Below are positions 16,911-25,761 of a stretch of DNA of 64,000 bases, piece after piece. This DNA comes from an uncultured Atopobiaceae bacterium (GTDB lineage: Bacteria > Actinomycetota > Coriobacteriia > Coriobacteriales > Atopobiaceae). The stretch is taken from positions 1-64,000 of the forward strand of contig CALUJM010000002.1 of the NCBI GenBank assembly GCA_944320975.1. The letters run 5' to 3'. Position numbers and translations under genes: made by a program. The stretch's first letter is position 1, and every line of letters begins with the position of its first letter. The notes below the pieces were generated by a model. That model saw only the letters and a list, made by a program, of their open reading frames with translations. It was not told where the DNA came from and did no database searches.

Positions 16911-17708
16911 ATGATCAAGATTGACCACGTGTCCAAGTCCTATGACGGTGGCGCCACCAAGGCGGTGCGCGACCTTTCCCTTGAGATTCGTTCCGGTGAA
17001 ATCTTTGGCCTGCTCGGCCCCAACGGCGCCGGCAAGTCCACGCTGCTCAACATGCTCGCGGGCGTGCTCGCGCCCTCCTCGGGCACCATCGAGCTCGACG
17101 GCGTCAACGTGGCGACGGACCCGCTCGCCGCCAAGCGCAACCTCTGCTACGTGAGCGACTCGCCCGACCACCTGCTGCGCCTCAAGGGCCACGAGTTCCT
17201 GCGCTTCATCGCGGACGTCTACGAGGTGCCCGACGCCGTGCGCGGCCCGCGCATCGAGGAGCGCGCGCGCGAGTACGGGATGGAGGGCGAGCTCGACAAC
17301 CAGATCCAGTCCTACTCGCACGGCATGCGCCAGAAGATGATGATTATGGGCGCCCTGCTGCCCGATCCGGCGGTCTGGATCCTCGACGAGCCGATGACCG
17401 GCCTCGACCCCAAGGCGTCGTGGCTGCTCAAGCAGTCCATGCGCCGCCATGCGGACGCGGGCAAGACCGTGCTCTTCTCCACCCACGTGCTCGACGTGGC
17501 CGAGAAGGTCGTTGACCGCGTGGGCGTGATCGCCCACGGCGAGCTGCTCTTCGTGGGCACCGTCGACGAGATGCGCGAGCACTTCCGGTCCAACGGCTCG
17601 CTCGAGGAGATGTTCCTCGAGCTCACCTCCGAGAATTCGCCGTTCGCGCAGGCCATCGAGCCGGCGGGCGAGAAGGACGACGAGCCCGTCGCCCCGGAGG
17701 AGCAGTGA
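16911..17708 (+). CDS. ABC exporter ATP-binding protein
   Basis: A 265-residue ATPase of the antibiotic/multidrug exporter (ABC-2) class. It has Walker A GPNGAGKST (around residue 38), signature YSHGMRQKM, Walker B VWILDEPMTGLDP and the switch His in FSTHVLDVAE. The C-terminal 25 residues are an acidic tail containing GEKDDEP, encoded by one of the repeated 13-mers. It overlaps the permease gene, so the two are co-translated. Substrate cannot be told from sequence. Confidence 0.92.
   Translation: MIKIDHVSKSYDGGATKAVRDLSLEIRSGEIFGLLGPNGAGKSTLLNMLAGVLAPSSGTIELDGVNVATDPLAAKRNLCYVSDSPDHLLRLKGHEFLRFIADVYEVPDAVRGPRIEERAREYGMEGELDNQIQSYSHGMRQKMMIMGALLPDPAVWILDEPMTGLDPKASWLLKQSMRRHADAGKTVLFSTHVLDVAEKVVDRVGVIAHGELLFVGTVDEMREHFRSNGSLEEMFLELTSENSPFAQAIEPAGEKDDEPVAPEEQ
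17666..17678 (+). repeat. Repeated 13-mer GGGCGAGAAGGAC
   Basis: In the disordered C-terminal tail of the ABC ATPase, encoding GEKD. Confidence 0.8.
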
Positions 17709-19501
17709 TGGCGCGCGCGGCGGCCCAGGACTTCTCCTGGAAGCAGTTCAAGGTGATGCTGCGCGTGGTGATCAAGGGCGAGCAGCACCTCGACGAAACC
17801 GGCATGGGCCTCGGGGACGACGGGGCCATCAAGCGCCGCGGCCTTCTCTCCTCCCTTGGCTCGGGCGCGCGCAAGGTGGCGATGGGCTTCCTGTTTCTGC
17901 TGGTCGCAGCCATGTTCTTCATGATGGGATACATGCTCGGCGAGGTGGGCATCACGCCGTACCTGGCCTTCAGCCTCTGCGTGGTCGCGCTGGTGGGCCT
18001 CACGGTGCTGACGGGCCTCTACCAGGCCGTGAACATCCTCTACTTTGTGCGCGACCTCGGCTACTACCTGACGCTGCCCATCTCGGCCACGACGATCATG
18101 TGGGCCAAGCTCGCCCACTTCCTCGGGATGTCGCTGCTCGGCGACCTCATCCTGTTGCCGGTGGCGCTGGGCTGCCTGCTCTCCGTGGGCGCGGCGCCGG
18201 GGACGTGGGTCGCCGTGACGGTGGCCTTCGCGCTGGCGGCGGTTGCCGTCAACCTGGCGCTCGTGATCGTGTGCGTGCCCCTCATGCGCTTCTCGCGCCT
18301 CGCGCACGACAAGGACCTCTTCTCGCGCGTCTTCGGCGGGCTCATCATCGTGCTTGCCCTGGCCCTTGGCGTGGGTAGCCAGTTTGCCTTCCAGGGCGAC
18401 GGTCTGGCGTCGATCGCGTCGGGCGCGGGCGGGCTGCTCTCCGGCGGCGTCCCCGCGGTTGTGGTGGGGGTGCTCTGCCCGCCGTCGCTGCTCGCGAGGC
18501 CGGTCGTCGAGGGCGACGTGGTCGCGGCGCTGGGCGGCCTTCTCGGCATGCTCGCGAGCGTGGCGCTCTACGCGGCGATCCTCTCGGCCGTGGCGCGCCG
18601 ATGGTACTTCGAGGGCGTCCAGGCGCTCCAGGGCGCCGGCGGCAAGCGCGGCAAGCGCGTCGAGGGCGCTGAGCTCACGCAGGCCATCCGCACGCGCGGG
18701 TCGTTCGCGGCAAACCTCAGCCGCGACTGGAAGATGATGGTGCGCGTGCCGGTGTTCTTCAACCAGTTTGTCCTGAGCTCGCTGCTGATGCCGCTCTACT
18801 TCATCGTGATCATGGTGGTGAGCGGTGCGGTGGGCGTCTCCCAGGCGACCGACGCGGGCATGGACCCGGCGGCTCTTCTCGAGATGGCTCGCTCCCTCAC
18901 GGCGCTGCTCACCTTTGACAACCCCGCGCTCGCGTGGTGCGCGGTGGGCGTGCTCTTCTTTGGCCTGTTCCTCGGCTTCTCCGCCTACTCGTTCACGATG
19001 GGCGTGAGCCGCGACGGCGAGGACTTCTTCTTCCTGCGCGGCCTGCCCATGAACTGGAGCGCGTACCTGGCGGCGAAGTTCGTCTCGCCGTTCGCGCTCT
19101 CCACGGTGCCGATGCTCGTGCTGTTTGTGGCTGCCATCGTGCTGCTCGGCGTGCCTGCGGCGGCGGGCGCCTATCTCGTGGCGTTCTATCTGGGAGCGAC
19201 GGTGGCTCTCGGGCTGCTCTCCCTGGGCCTGGGCGCGCGCTTCCCGCGTCTCACCTGGGACAACGAGGCCCAGCTCGTCAAGGGCGGCGGCGCCACGCTC
19301 ATGGTCTTCGCGGGGCTTCTCGTGGGCATCGTCGTGATGGCGCTGCCGGCGCTCGCGCTGCTGGCCGGCGCGCTCTGGAACGTGCTGTCGATCCCGGCGG
19401 CGCTGGGACTCGCGCTCGCGATCTTCGTCGCGGAGTGCGCGCTGCTCGCCTGGTGGGTCTTCGGCCCGACCGCGGCCGCGCTCGCGCGCATCGAGCGCTG
19501 A
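17708..19501 (+). CDS. ABC exporter permease
   Basis: A 597-residue polytopic membrane protein with about 12-14 hydrophobic segments in two halves, separated by a cytoplasmic loop around residues 295-345 (EGVQALQGAGGKRGKRVEG). It overlaps the ATPase stop at TGATG; a GTG at 17705 is an equally possible start. Two-half permeases with a single ATPase are typical of putative bacterial exporters of unknown substrate. The 3' end runs into a long palindrome, after which the unrelated CPBP gene begins. Confidence 0.85.
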   Translation: MARAAAQDFSWKQFKVMLRVVIKGEQHLDETGMGLGDDGAIKRRGLLSSLGSGARKVAMGFLFLLVAAMFFMMGYMLGEVGITPYLAFSLCVVALVGLTVLTGLYQAVNILYFVRDLGYYLTLPISATTIMWAKLAHFLGMSLLGDLILLPVALGCLLSVGAAPGTWVAVTVAFALAAVAVNLALVIVCVPLMRFSRLAHDKDLFSRVFGGLIIVLALALGVGSQFAFQGDGLASIASGAGGLLSGGVPAVVVGVLCPPSLLARPVVEGDVVAALGGLLGMLASVALYAAILSAVARRWYFEGVQALQGAGGKRGKRVEGAELTQAIRTRGSFAANLSRDWKMMVRVPVFFNQFVLSSLLMPLYFIVIMVVSGAVGVSQATDAGMDPAALLEMARSLTALLTFDNPALAWCAVGVLFFGLFLGFSAYSFTMGVSRDGEDFFFLRGLPMNWSAYLAAKFVSPFALSTVPMLVLFVAAIVLLGVPAAAGAYLVAFYLGATVALGLLSLGLGARFPRLTWDNEAQLVKGGGATLMVFAGLLVGIVVMALPALALLAGALWNVLSIPAALGLALAIFVAECALLAWWVFGPTAAALARIER

Positions 19502-19518
19502 GCATCGAAGGGGCAGGG

Positions 19519-19653
19519 CGTGACAATTTGGCGTGACAGTTGGGACGGGGCGTGACAATTAGGACAGGTTAAATTGTCACACGCGCTGCTGTGTGACAAT
19601 TTAACCTGTCCTAATTGTCACGCCCCGTCCCAACTGTCACGCCTAATTGTCAC
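19519..19653. repeat. Type A palindrome, copy 2 (extended arms)
   Basis: Arms of 53 bases (19530-19582 and 19591-19643) are exact reverse complements around GCGCTGCT. One mismatch then separates a further nine paired bases on each side. The inner 31 bases are the family unit; the outer part, containing GTGACAGTTGGGACGGGGC, is unique to this locus yet perfectly paired. Confidence 0.95.
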
Positions 19654-19686
19654 ATGCCCGCACCAACCGTCACTTAGGAGGCTCGC

Positions 19687-20568
19687 ATGAACGTCGGCAT
19701 CCCGGGCGAGGACAGGGGGCCCGCCGCGCCGCAGCGCTACGGTGCGGGGCATGTGGCGAAGTGGCTGCTCGCGGCCGTGGGCGCGGCGCTTGCCTACCTG
19801 GCGGCGCAGGTGGCGGCCCTTGTGGCGATAGAGCTCGCGCTGCCGTCGTTTGACACCGACCGGCTGGCCTTTCTCGCCACGGCGGCGAGCCTCGTTCTGG
19901 CGGTGCTCTGGTGGCGCCGCCTCAGACCGGAGGCGCGCCTGCGCCGCGAGGTCGCTCGTCCTTCTCGCCCGGAGCGCCGCGTTCTTCTGACCTGCGCGCT
20001 GCTCGTGCTGGGACTGGTGCTGCAGGTGACGCTCTCGATCGTGCTCACGATGGTGCTTCCGCTCTTTCCCGAGGTGATGGAGTTCTACCTCGAGCTTATG
20101 GAGCTCGCGGGCATCTCCGGGCAGACGGACCTCGTGACGCTTCTTGACATCGCGGTGCTCGCGCCCATCGCCGAAGAGGCGATTTGCCGCGGCGTGGCCC
20201 TCGAGTTCTGTCTGCGCGCGACCTGCCCGGAGCCGCGCGCCGCGGCCCGCGGCGACGTCCCGACCGCGCGCTTCTGGGCCGCCAACGTCGCCCAGGCGCT
20301 GATCTTTGCCGTCATGCACCTCAACATCATCCAGGGGGCCTACGCGCTTGCCCTCGGCCTGCTGCTCGGCTGGGTCGTGCGTCGCACGGGCCGGCTGCGC
20401 TATGCCGCGCTGCTGCACATGGCGGTCAACGCCTCGTCCGAGCTCATGGACGTTCTGGACCCGCTGCTGGGAGGCGTGCTCGTACCCACGCTCGTGGTCG
20501 GCGCCCTGGTGTCGGTTGCGCTGGTGCGGGTCGTTGCGCGCCTGACCGTTAGGACTTGTGACAATTAG
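19687..20568 (+). CDS. CPBP-family intramembrane metalloprotease (CAAX protease/bacteriocin-processing)
   Basis: A 293-residue membrane protein with about eight hydrophobic segments. It has the three Abi/CPBP motifs: EEAICR (around residue 163), FAVMH (around residue 208) and HMAVN (around residue 243). These residues form the metal site of Rce1-like glutamate intramembrane proteases. Its physiological target is unknown. The last four residues (TCDN) and the TAG stop are supplied by the left end of a type A palindrome, so the original C-terminus has been replaced. Confidence 0.88.
   Translation: MNVGIPGEDRGPAAPQRYGAGHVAKWLLAAVGAALAYLAAQVAALVAIELALPSFDTDRLAFLATAASLVLAVLWWRRLRPEARLRREVARPSRPERRVLLTCALLVLGLVLQVTLSIVLTMVLPLFPEVMEFYLELMELAGISGQTDLVTLLDIAVLAPIAEEAICRGVALEFCLRATCPEPRAAARGDVPTARFWAANVAQALIFAVMHLNIIQGAYALALGLLLGWVVRRTGRLRYAALLHMAVNASSELMDVLDPLLGGVLVPTLVVGALVSVALVRVVARLTVRTCDN
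19958..19970 (-). repeat. Repeated 13-mer GGGCGAGAAGGAC
   Basis: In a basic cytoplasmic loop of the CPBP protease gene (RPSRPE). Confidence 0.8.
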
Positions 20569-20653
20569 GCGTGACAATTAGGACAGGTTAAATTGTCACA
20601 CGCGCTGCTGTGTGACAATTTAACCTGTCCTAATTGTCACGCCTAATTGTCAC
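20558..20653. repeat. Type A palindrome, copy 3
   Basis: Arms of 44 bases (20558-20601 and 20610-20653) are exact reverse complements around GCGCTGCT. The outer 13 bases, GTGACAATTAGGC, repeat part of the unit and are specific to this copy. Its left end overlaps the last codons of the CPBP gene. Confidence 0.95.
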
Positions 20654-20671
20654 GCCCGAGAAAGGAATCAG

Positions 20672-22420
20672 ATGCCCACACAAGGCCCCGACCTGAAGGA
20701 CCTCTTCGACCAGATCAAACGCGAGGCGGGTGCCAGCTCCGGCGGCCGCCCTGGTACCAGCGCCTCCTTCGTGGACAACCTCGCCAAGTGGAGCCGCCGC
20801 GCGCTCATCGTTGCGATCGTCGTGCTGGTGGTGGCGCTCGCCGCCTGCTACTGGTGGTTCCATCCCGCGCTCAACCTGGGCAGCCCGCAGGTCTGGACGT
20901 GGCTCTGCGGCATCTGCCTCGTGGTCATGCTCGCCCTTGCCGTGGCCGCGGCGCGCAGCATCAAGCACGCCCCGGTCCTCAAGAAGCTCATGCTGCTCCC
21001 GGGCGCCGTCATCGCCGCGTTTCTCGTGGGTCTGCTGCTCTCGCAGCCCTTCGTACCGGGCAACGCCGAGCGCTACGCGACCGTCCTCACGACCACGGAC
21101 GGCGACTTTGCCACGGACATCCAGCAGGTCGACTACGCCGACGTCCCCGTCATCGACCGCGACTCGGCGATTCTCCTGGGCAACCGCGCCATGGGCTCCA
21201 TCCCCGAGTACGTGAGCCAGTTCGAGATCGCGGACACCTACAGCCAGATCAACTACCAGGGCCGCCCCGTGCGCGTGAGCCCGCTGGCCTACGCCGACCT
21301 CTTCAAGTGGTTCTCCAACCGCGACGCCGGCATCCCGGCCTACGTGATCGTGGACATGGTGACGCAGGAGGCCGAGGTCGTTCGCTTGGAGCAGCCGATC
21401 CTCTACTCCGACTCCGAGCCGCTGATGCGCAACGTCGACCGTCACGTGCAGCTCTCGTACCCGGGCTATATGTTCGACCAGAAGTCCTTCGAGCTCGACG
21501 ACGAGGGCAACCCCTGGTGGGTCTACCCGGTGCAGCGCAAGACCATCGGCCTGTTTGGCGGCACGACCATCGCGCGCGTGGTGCTCGTGGACGCCTGCAC
21601 GGGCGAGACGCAGGACTTCGCCGTGGAGGAGTGCCCCACGTGGGTGGACCGCGCCTACCCGGCGGACCTGCTCATCGAGCAGTACAACTGGAGCGGCGCC
21701 TACCAGGGCGGCTGGCTCAACTCGTGGCTCGGCCAGGAGGGCGTGGTGCGCACCACGAGCGGCACCAACGGCGAGCTGGGCTACAACTACCTGGCGCAGG
21801 GCGAGGACATCTACCTCTACACGGGCGTGAGCTCCGTGACGGCCGACAACTCCAACGTGGGCTTCATCCTGGTGAACCAGCGCACCGGCGACTCTCGCTA
21901 CTACGCGCTCGCGCAGGGCGGCGCCACCGAGGACTCCGCGATGGCCTCGGCCGAGGGCCAGGTGCAGCACCTCGGCTATCAGGCCACCTACCCGCTGCTG
22001 CTCAACGTGGCGGGCCAGCCCACCTACTTCATGGCGCTCAAGGACGCCGCGGGCCTGGTCAAGATGTACGCGATGATCAACGTCGAGCAGTACCAGAGCG
22101 TGGCGACCGGCTCGACGGTCGAGGAGTGCCAGGGGGCCTATCTCGGGATGCTCGCCTCCGACGGCCTGCTCGACGAGGACGAGGCTGAGGACGCCTCCGC
22201 GACGCGCGAGGTCACCGGCACGATCGCGCGCGTGGCGCAGGCCGTGATCGACGGCAACTCCCACTTCTACGTGACGCTCGAGGGCGACGCGACGATCTAC
22301 GACTTTGCGCTGCCGGACCTCGTGGGGATCGTGACCTACCAGGCAGGCGAAGAGATCTCGTTCCGCTGTGTCGAGAAGGACGATGATCTGGCCACCGTCA
22401 CGGTGACCGAGCTGACGTAA
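20672..22420 (+). CDS. Large membrane protein of unknown function
   Basis: A 582-residue protein. After about 40 cytosolic residues there are three hydrophobic helices (around 43-65, 73-95 and 104-126). A soluble domain of about 450 residues follows, rich in Asp, Tyr and Gly, with no motif I recognise and no cysteine-rich or protease signature. The C-terminal 80 residues (VTGTIARVAQAVIDGNSHFY) resemble an OB-like fold. Similar proteins appear to be conserved in Gram-positive gut bacteria, but I know of no function. The start lies 18 bases after a type A palindrome, with GAGAAAGGA upstream. Confidence 0.7.
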   Translation: MPTQGPDLKDLFDQIKREAGASSGGRPGTSASFVDNLAKWSRRALIVAIVVLVVALAACYWWFHPALNLGSPQVWTWLCGICLVVMLALAVAAARSIKHAPVLKKLMLLPGAVIAAFLVGLLLSQPFVPGNAERYATVLTTTDGDFATDIQQVDYADVPVIDRDSAILLGNRAMGSIPEYVSQFEIADTYSQINYQGRPVRVSPLAYADLFKWFSNRDAGIPAYVIVDMVTQEAEVVRLEQPILYSDSEPLMRNVDRHVQLSYPGYMFDQKSFELDDEGNPWWVYPVQRKTIGLFGGTTIARVVLVDACTGETQDFAVEECPTWVDRAYPADLLIEQYNWSGAYQGGWLNSWLGQEGVVRTTSGTNGELGYNYLAQGEDIYLYTGVSSVTADNSNVGFILVNQRTGDSRYYALAQGGATEDSAMASAEGQVQHLGYQATYPLLLNVAGQPTYFMALKDAAGLVKMYAMINVEQYQSVATGSTVEECQGAYLGMLASDGLLDEDEAEDASATREVTGTIARVAQAVIDGNSHFYVTLEGDATIYDFALPDLVGIVTYQAGEEISFRCVEKDDDLATVTVTELT

Positions 22421-22436
22421 CCGCACCTCCGGGTGG

Positions 22437-22522
22437 CCCCGCCCCATTGTCCCGTGCTCACACAGCTTCGCCGCGCACAGGACGCGCGGCTGCAGAACTG
22501 CGCGCGGGACAATGGGGCGGGG
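22437..22522. repeat. Type D palindrome, copy 1
   Basis: Locus-specific 18-base arms (CCCCGCCCCATTGTCCCG and its exact complement) enclose a core that starts TGCTCACACAG and ends GCAGAACTGCGCG. The same core ends occur at 22567-22632 (inverted) and 50798-50834 with unrelated arms. Confidence 0.9.
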
Positions 22523-22549
22523 CATGGTCGTTGACGTCGTCGTCAGGGT

Positions 22550-22649
22550 CCGGCGGTCTTGCTCCGCGCGCAGTTCCGCATGAGCCGAAGGCCACTTAAT
22601 GTGGCCTTCGTGCGAAGAGGACTGTTTGAGCACGGAGCAAGACCGCCGG
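22550..22649. repeat. Type D palindrome, copy 2
   Basis: 17-base arms (CCGGCGGTCTTGCTCCG and its exact complement) surround a 66-base core in inverted orientation relative to copy 1. On the minus strand the core starts TGCTCAAACAGTCCTC and ends GCGGAACTGCGCG, and it carries its own internal hairpin (CGAAGGCCAC and GTGGCCTTCG). Confidence 0.9.
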
Positions 22650-22680
22650 GCCCCGGGACGGGCGCTTTGCTGCGGGTTCG

Positions 22681-23685
22681 CTAGCGCGGCACGCGGTCGT
22701 GGTTGATGGGGGCGTAGAAGAGGCGGGCGACCTCGGCGGGGTCGTGCGTCTGGCCGAGGCCCCACATGGTCTTGGCGACGAGGGCCTCGGTGGACATATC
22801 ATCGCCCTTCAGGATGCCGTCCTTCTCGGCATAGGCGTGTCCGACCTCGTAGACGCCGAGGTCGAGGCCCTCCTCGGGCACCTGCGTGGTTACCACGAGG
22901 GTGCGCCCGGAATCCACCCAGTCGAAGATGGCATCCTGGTAGGAGCTGTCGTAGGCGGGGATGCCGCCGATGCCAAAGGTCTCGAGGATGACGGCGTCGT
23001 AGTCGCGGCGCAGGAGGTCGAAGATGCTCGGGCGCAGCTCGGGCGTGAGCTTGATCACGATGACGCGCTCGTTGAGGTCCTCGTAGAAGCGCGGTGCGGC
23101 GCCGGTCTTGCGGGCGAGCGGGGCGCCGGCGGGGCGGACGATGCGGTCGCCGCGGATGTAGGCCACGGACGGGTAGTTCATGCTCGTGAACGCGTTGAAG
23201 CTCATGGTGCGCTGCTTGTGGGCGCGGGTGCCGCAGATGACCTTGCCGCCAAAGACCACGTTGACGTCGCGGCTGTCGTCGTTGCAGGCGTAGAGCACGC
23301 TGTGATAGATGTTGAGCTTGGCGTCGGTGAAGGGGTTGGCCATGGGCTGCTGCGAGCCCGTGAGCACGATGGGCTTCTCGCTCGCCTGGATGAGGTAGGA
23401 GAGCGCCGCGGCCGTGTAGGCCATGGTGTCCGTGCCGTGGAGGATGACGAACCCGTCGTAGGAGTCGTAGGAGTCGCGGACGGTGCGGGCGATCTCCCTC
23501 CAGTCGCGCGGGCGCATGTTGGTGCTGTCGATGTTCATCGGCTGGACAAAGTCCAGCTCGCAAAGGGTGTCGAGCAGCGGGACCTGGCGGGCGAGCTCGG
23601 GCCCGGTCATGGTGGGGGCGAGGCCCGACCCGTCCTCGGTCGAGGCGATGGTGCCGCCCGTGGCAATCATGAGGATGCGCTTCAT
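22681..23685 (-). CDS. ansA: Type I L-asparaginase
   Basis: A 334-residue enzyme hydrolysing asparagine to aspartate and ammonia. It has the two catalytic threonine motifs, TGGTIAS (residues 9-15) and HGTDTM (around residue 84), plus the VLTGSQQPM and ETFGIGG segments of the cytoplasmic type. No signal peptide is seen, consistent with a cytosolic enzyme. The ATG overlaps the stop of the HAD phosphatase by four bases (ATGA), so the two are translationally coupled. Confidence 0.93.
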   Translation of the reverse strand: MKRILMIATGGTIASTEDGSGLAPTMTGPELARQVPLLDTLCELDFVQPMNIDSTNMRPRDWREIARTVRDSYDSYDGFVILHGTDTMAYTAAALSYLIQASEKPIVLTGSQQPMANPFTDAKLNIYHSVLYACNDDSRDVNVVFGGKVICGTRAHKQRTMSFNAFTSMNYPSVAYIRGDRIVRPAGAPLARKTGAAPRFYEDLNERVIVIKLTPELRPSIFDLLRRDYDAVILETFGIGGIPAYDSSYQDAIFDWVDSGRTLVVTTQVPEEGLDLGVYEVGHAYAEKDGILKGDDMSTEALVAKTMWGLGQTHDPAEVARLFYAPINHDRVPR

Positions 23686-24512
23686 GCGCCCTCACCTCCC
23701 AGAAGAAAGCGGCGGATCGCCTCGGCGCAGCCGTCGTGGTCGTTGTCGGCCACGACGACGTCCGCGGCAGCGCGCGCCTCCGCGGTGGCGTTGCCCATGG
23801 CCACGCCCAGGCCCGCCGCGCGCAGCATCGAGAGGTCGTTCTCGGCGTCGCCGACGGCGATGGTGGCAGCGCACGGGATGCCGAGGAGCTCCGCGAGCGC
23901 GGCGAGCCCCGAGCCCTTGTTGGCGCCGGCGGGGGAGAGCTCGAGGCTCGCGTCCTCGGACTCTGCGAGCTCGACGGGCAGGCCGGCGAGCCGCTCGCGC
24001 GCCGGCGCGCGCGAGGCTGGGTCGGCAAAGTGGAAGATGAACTTCTGCACGGAGGTGGCGGGGTCCAGGAGCTTGGCGCGGACATCCTCGACCGGCGTGG
24101 ACGTTGCGTCGTAGAGACCCTGGTAGATACCCATGCGGTAGTGGTCCATGCGCGCGAGGTCAGAAATCTGGCAGTACATGTCGGCGCCGGAGAAGACGTC
24201 GATCATGGCGTCATCGTCGCCTACGGCCGCCACGGCGCGCACGACGGTCTCGTGGTCGAACGACGTGGTGGAGAGGACGCGGTGTTCCGCGAGGTCGTAG
24301 AGCACGGTGCCGTTGCAGCAGATGGCGTAGCGCACGTGGCCAAAGCTCGCATGGTCGAGCTCGATCATCTTGGGGCTGCGGCCGGAGCAGATGGCCACGT
24401 CCTTGCCGGCGGCGACGGCCTCGTCGATGGCCTCGGTGGAGGAGGGCAGGACGCGCTTGGAGCTGTCGAGCAGTGTCCCGTCCATGTCGAAGGCAATGAG
24501 CTGGTATCCCAC
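23682..24512 (-). CDS. Cof-type HAD-superfamily phosphatase
   Basis: A 276-residue hydrolase with the nucleophile motif FDMDGTLLDSS (DxDGT), motif II (CSGRS), the motif III Lys in GANKGSGL and motif IV GDAENDLSML. This is the Cof/C2B-cap subgroup, acting on sugar phosphates or flavin nucleotides; the substrate cannot be assigned. The start is GTG at 24512 after GAGGAGAGAC, and the upstream open frame is not conserved. It forms a two-gene operon with ansA. Confidence 0.88.
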   Translation of the reverse strand: MGYQLIAFDMDGTLLDSSKRVLPSSTEAIDEAVAAGKDVAICSGRSPKMIELDHASFGHVRYAICCNGTVLYDLAEHRVLSTTSFDHETVVRAVAAVGDDDAMIDVFSGADMYCQISDLARMDHYRMGIYQGLYDATSTPVEDVRAKLLDPATSVQKFIFHFADPASRAPARERLAGLPVELAESEDASLELSPAGANKGSGLAALAELLGIPCAATIAVGDAENDLSMLRAAGLGVAMGNATAEARAAADVVVADNDHDGCAEAIRRFLLGGEGA

Positions 24513-24599
24513 GTCTCTCCTCTCGATTGAACCAGGGAAAGCATACCGCGGTCGGCCGTAGAGGGGCTCGAGGAACTGCGTGCCATCCGGCCGACCATA

Positions 24600-24647
24600 C
24601 ACACCCGTCATTTTAGGCCGATGTTTACGTACTAAATGACGGGTGTG
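24600..24647. repeat. Type B palindrome, copy 1
   Basis: 14-base arms (CACACCCGTCATTT and complement) enclose a 20-base core, TAGGCCGATGTTTACGTACT. It is the left flank of the DUF559-like gene. Confidence 0.9.
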
Positions 24648-24738
24648 CGTGGTTGACGGCAAGAGCGCCCTCGAACGCAACTTGATTCTAATGAAGCTAT
24701 AGACTTTTAATATATTAAAGTGGTATATATCTCAAATC

Positions 24739-25674
24739 ATGGTGACTATTACTGACATAACTGCTATGGAGATTTGGGCGCAGGACGGGCTGATTGACCA
24801 GCTCGGTAATCCATATGCGGCAAGCGGGCTCAGCTGGGCTGCAGAGTCGGCGAGAGAGGTCTGGGACTGCGGCTTGGACAGGTTGGGCGTCGACGGCTCG
24901 AAGAAGGCTCCTGTTCACGTTCTCGTGGACTCGACGAAGAGCAGGATTCAGTCCGACCGTATCGTCAGCCACGTATGGTCTGGTCGGATACCCGCCGGGT
25001 CGCTTTACCTGCTTGCGCCCGGCGTTCTCATAGCGTCACCCGCGTTCTGCTGCCTTCAGATTGCCTCGAGGGCGAGTTTTCCACGAACTGCTTCGGTCGT
25101 CATGGAATGTCTCGGCCTGTACGGGAAAGCACCGGTTAAGAGGGGGTTCTTGGACCGAAGGGCACTGCTGACCCCCGAAGAGCTGACGAGTTATCTCGAC
25201 GAAGCGGGAGGGCTCATGGGTGCCAAGAAAGTCCGAAGCGCACTCCGTCATGCTCTCTATCCGACAAGGTCTCCCCTAGAGACGAAGACGGTATTGCTCC
25301 TGACGCTTCCGGTCAAAATCGGTGGTTACGGGCTGTGCCGCCCAGAGGTGAATTACGTGATTCGACCCAAAGCCGATGAGATTTCCATCAGCCAGTACGC
25401 GCAGTACGAGGTTGATATCTGCTGGCCGGACCGACGCACGATTATCGAGGTGGACAGTTATGCCTACCATGCGAAAGCCGAGCAGCTCGACACGGACGCA
25501 AAGAGGCGCAATTCACTCAAGGCCATGGGATGGAAGGTAACTACGGTGACTGCCGGACAGCTCTCGGGGGATGCTCTTGACGTTCTTGCGCGCCAGGTCT
25601 CGCGGGACCTGGGCGCGCGCGACCTGGCACCAGATCCTCTGCTCCGCGACTGGCTCGTTAGCGAGCTGTCCTAA
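24739..25674 (+). CDS. DUF559/VSR-like PD-(D/E)XK domain protein
   Basis: A 311-residue protein. The C-terminal 100 residues look like a very-short-patch-repair-type nuclease fold: YEVDICWPDRRTIIEVDSYA (around residues 222-241) supplies Asp and Glu-x-Asp, and the following RRNSLKAMGWKVTTVT is characteristic of DUF559. The N-terminal half resembles the AbiEi-like winged-helix proteins often joined to DUF559; this is tentative. The gene is AT-rich at its promoter and is bracketed by two copies of the type B palindrome, suggesting an inserted cassette. Such genes are common accessory genes in Coriobacteriia. Nuclease activity is inference. Confidence 0.7.
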   Translation: MVTITDITAMEIWAQDGLIDQLGNPYAASGLSWAAESAREVWDCGLDRLGVDGSKKAPVHVLVDSTKSRIQSDRIVSHVWSGRIPAGSLYLLAPGVLIASPAFCCLQIASRASFPRTASVVMECLGLYGKAPVKRGFLDRRALLTPEELTSYLDEAGGLMGAKKVRSALRHALYPTRSPLETKTVLLLTLPVKIGGYGLCRPEVNYVIRPKADEISISQYAQYEVDICWPDRRTIIEVDSYAYHAKAEQLDTDAKRRNSLKAMGWKVTTVTAGQLSGDALDVLARQVSRDLGARDLAPDPLLRDWLVSELS

Positions 25675-25677
25675 GGA

Positions 25678-25741
25678 CAACCACGCACACCCGTCATTTG
25701 GTACGTAAACATCGTCCCAAAATGACGGGTGTGCGTGGTTG
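25678..25741. repeat. Type B palindrome, copy 2
   Basis: 22-base perfect arms (CAACCACGCACACCCGTCAT plus two bases) enclose a 20-base core. On the minus strand the core reads TGGGACGATGTTTACGTACC, nearly identical to copy 1. It starts three bases after the DUF559-like stop codon. Confidence 0.93.
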
Positions 25742-25761
25742 GCCGAAGTAGATGGCAAAGA

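Noticed and set aside
19507..20655. Possible CRISPR array in the two neighbouring type A palindromes
   Set aside because: Only two copies, separated by a full gene, each a long palindrome rather than short repeats with regular unique spacers; no cas genes.
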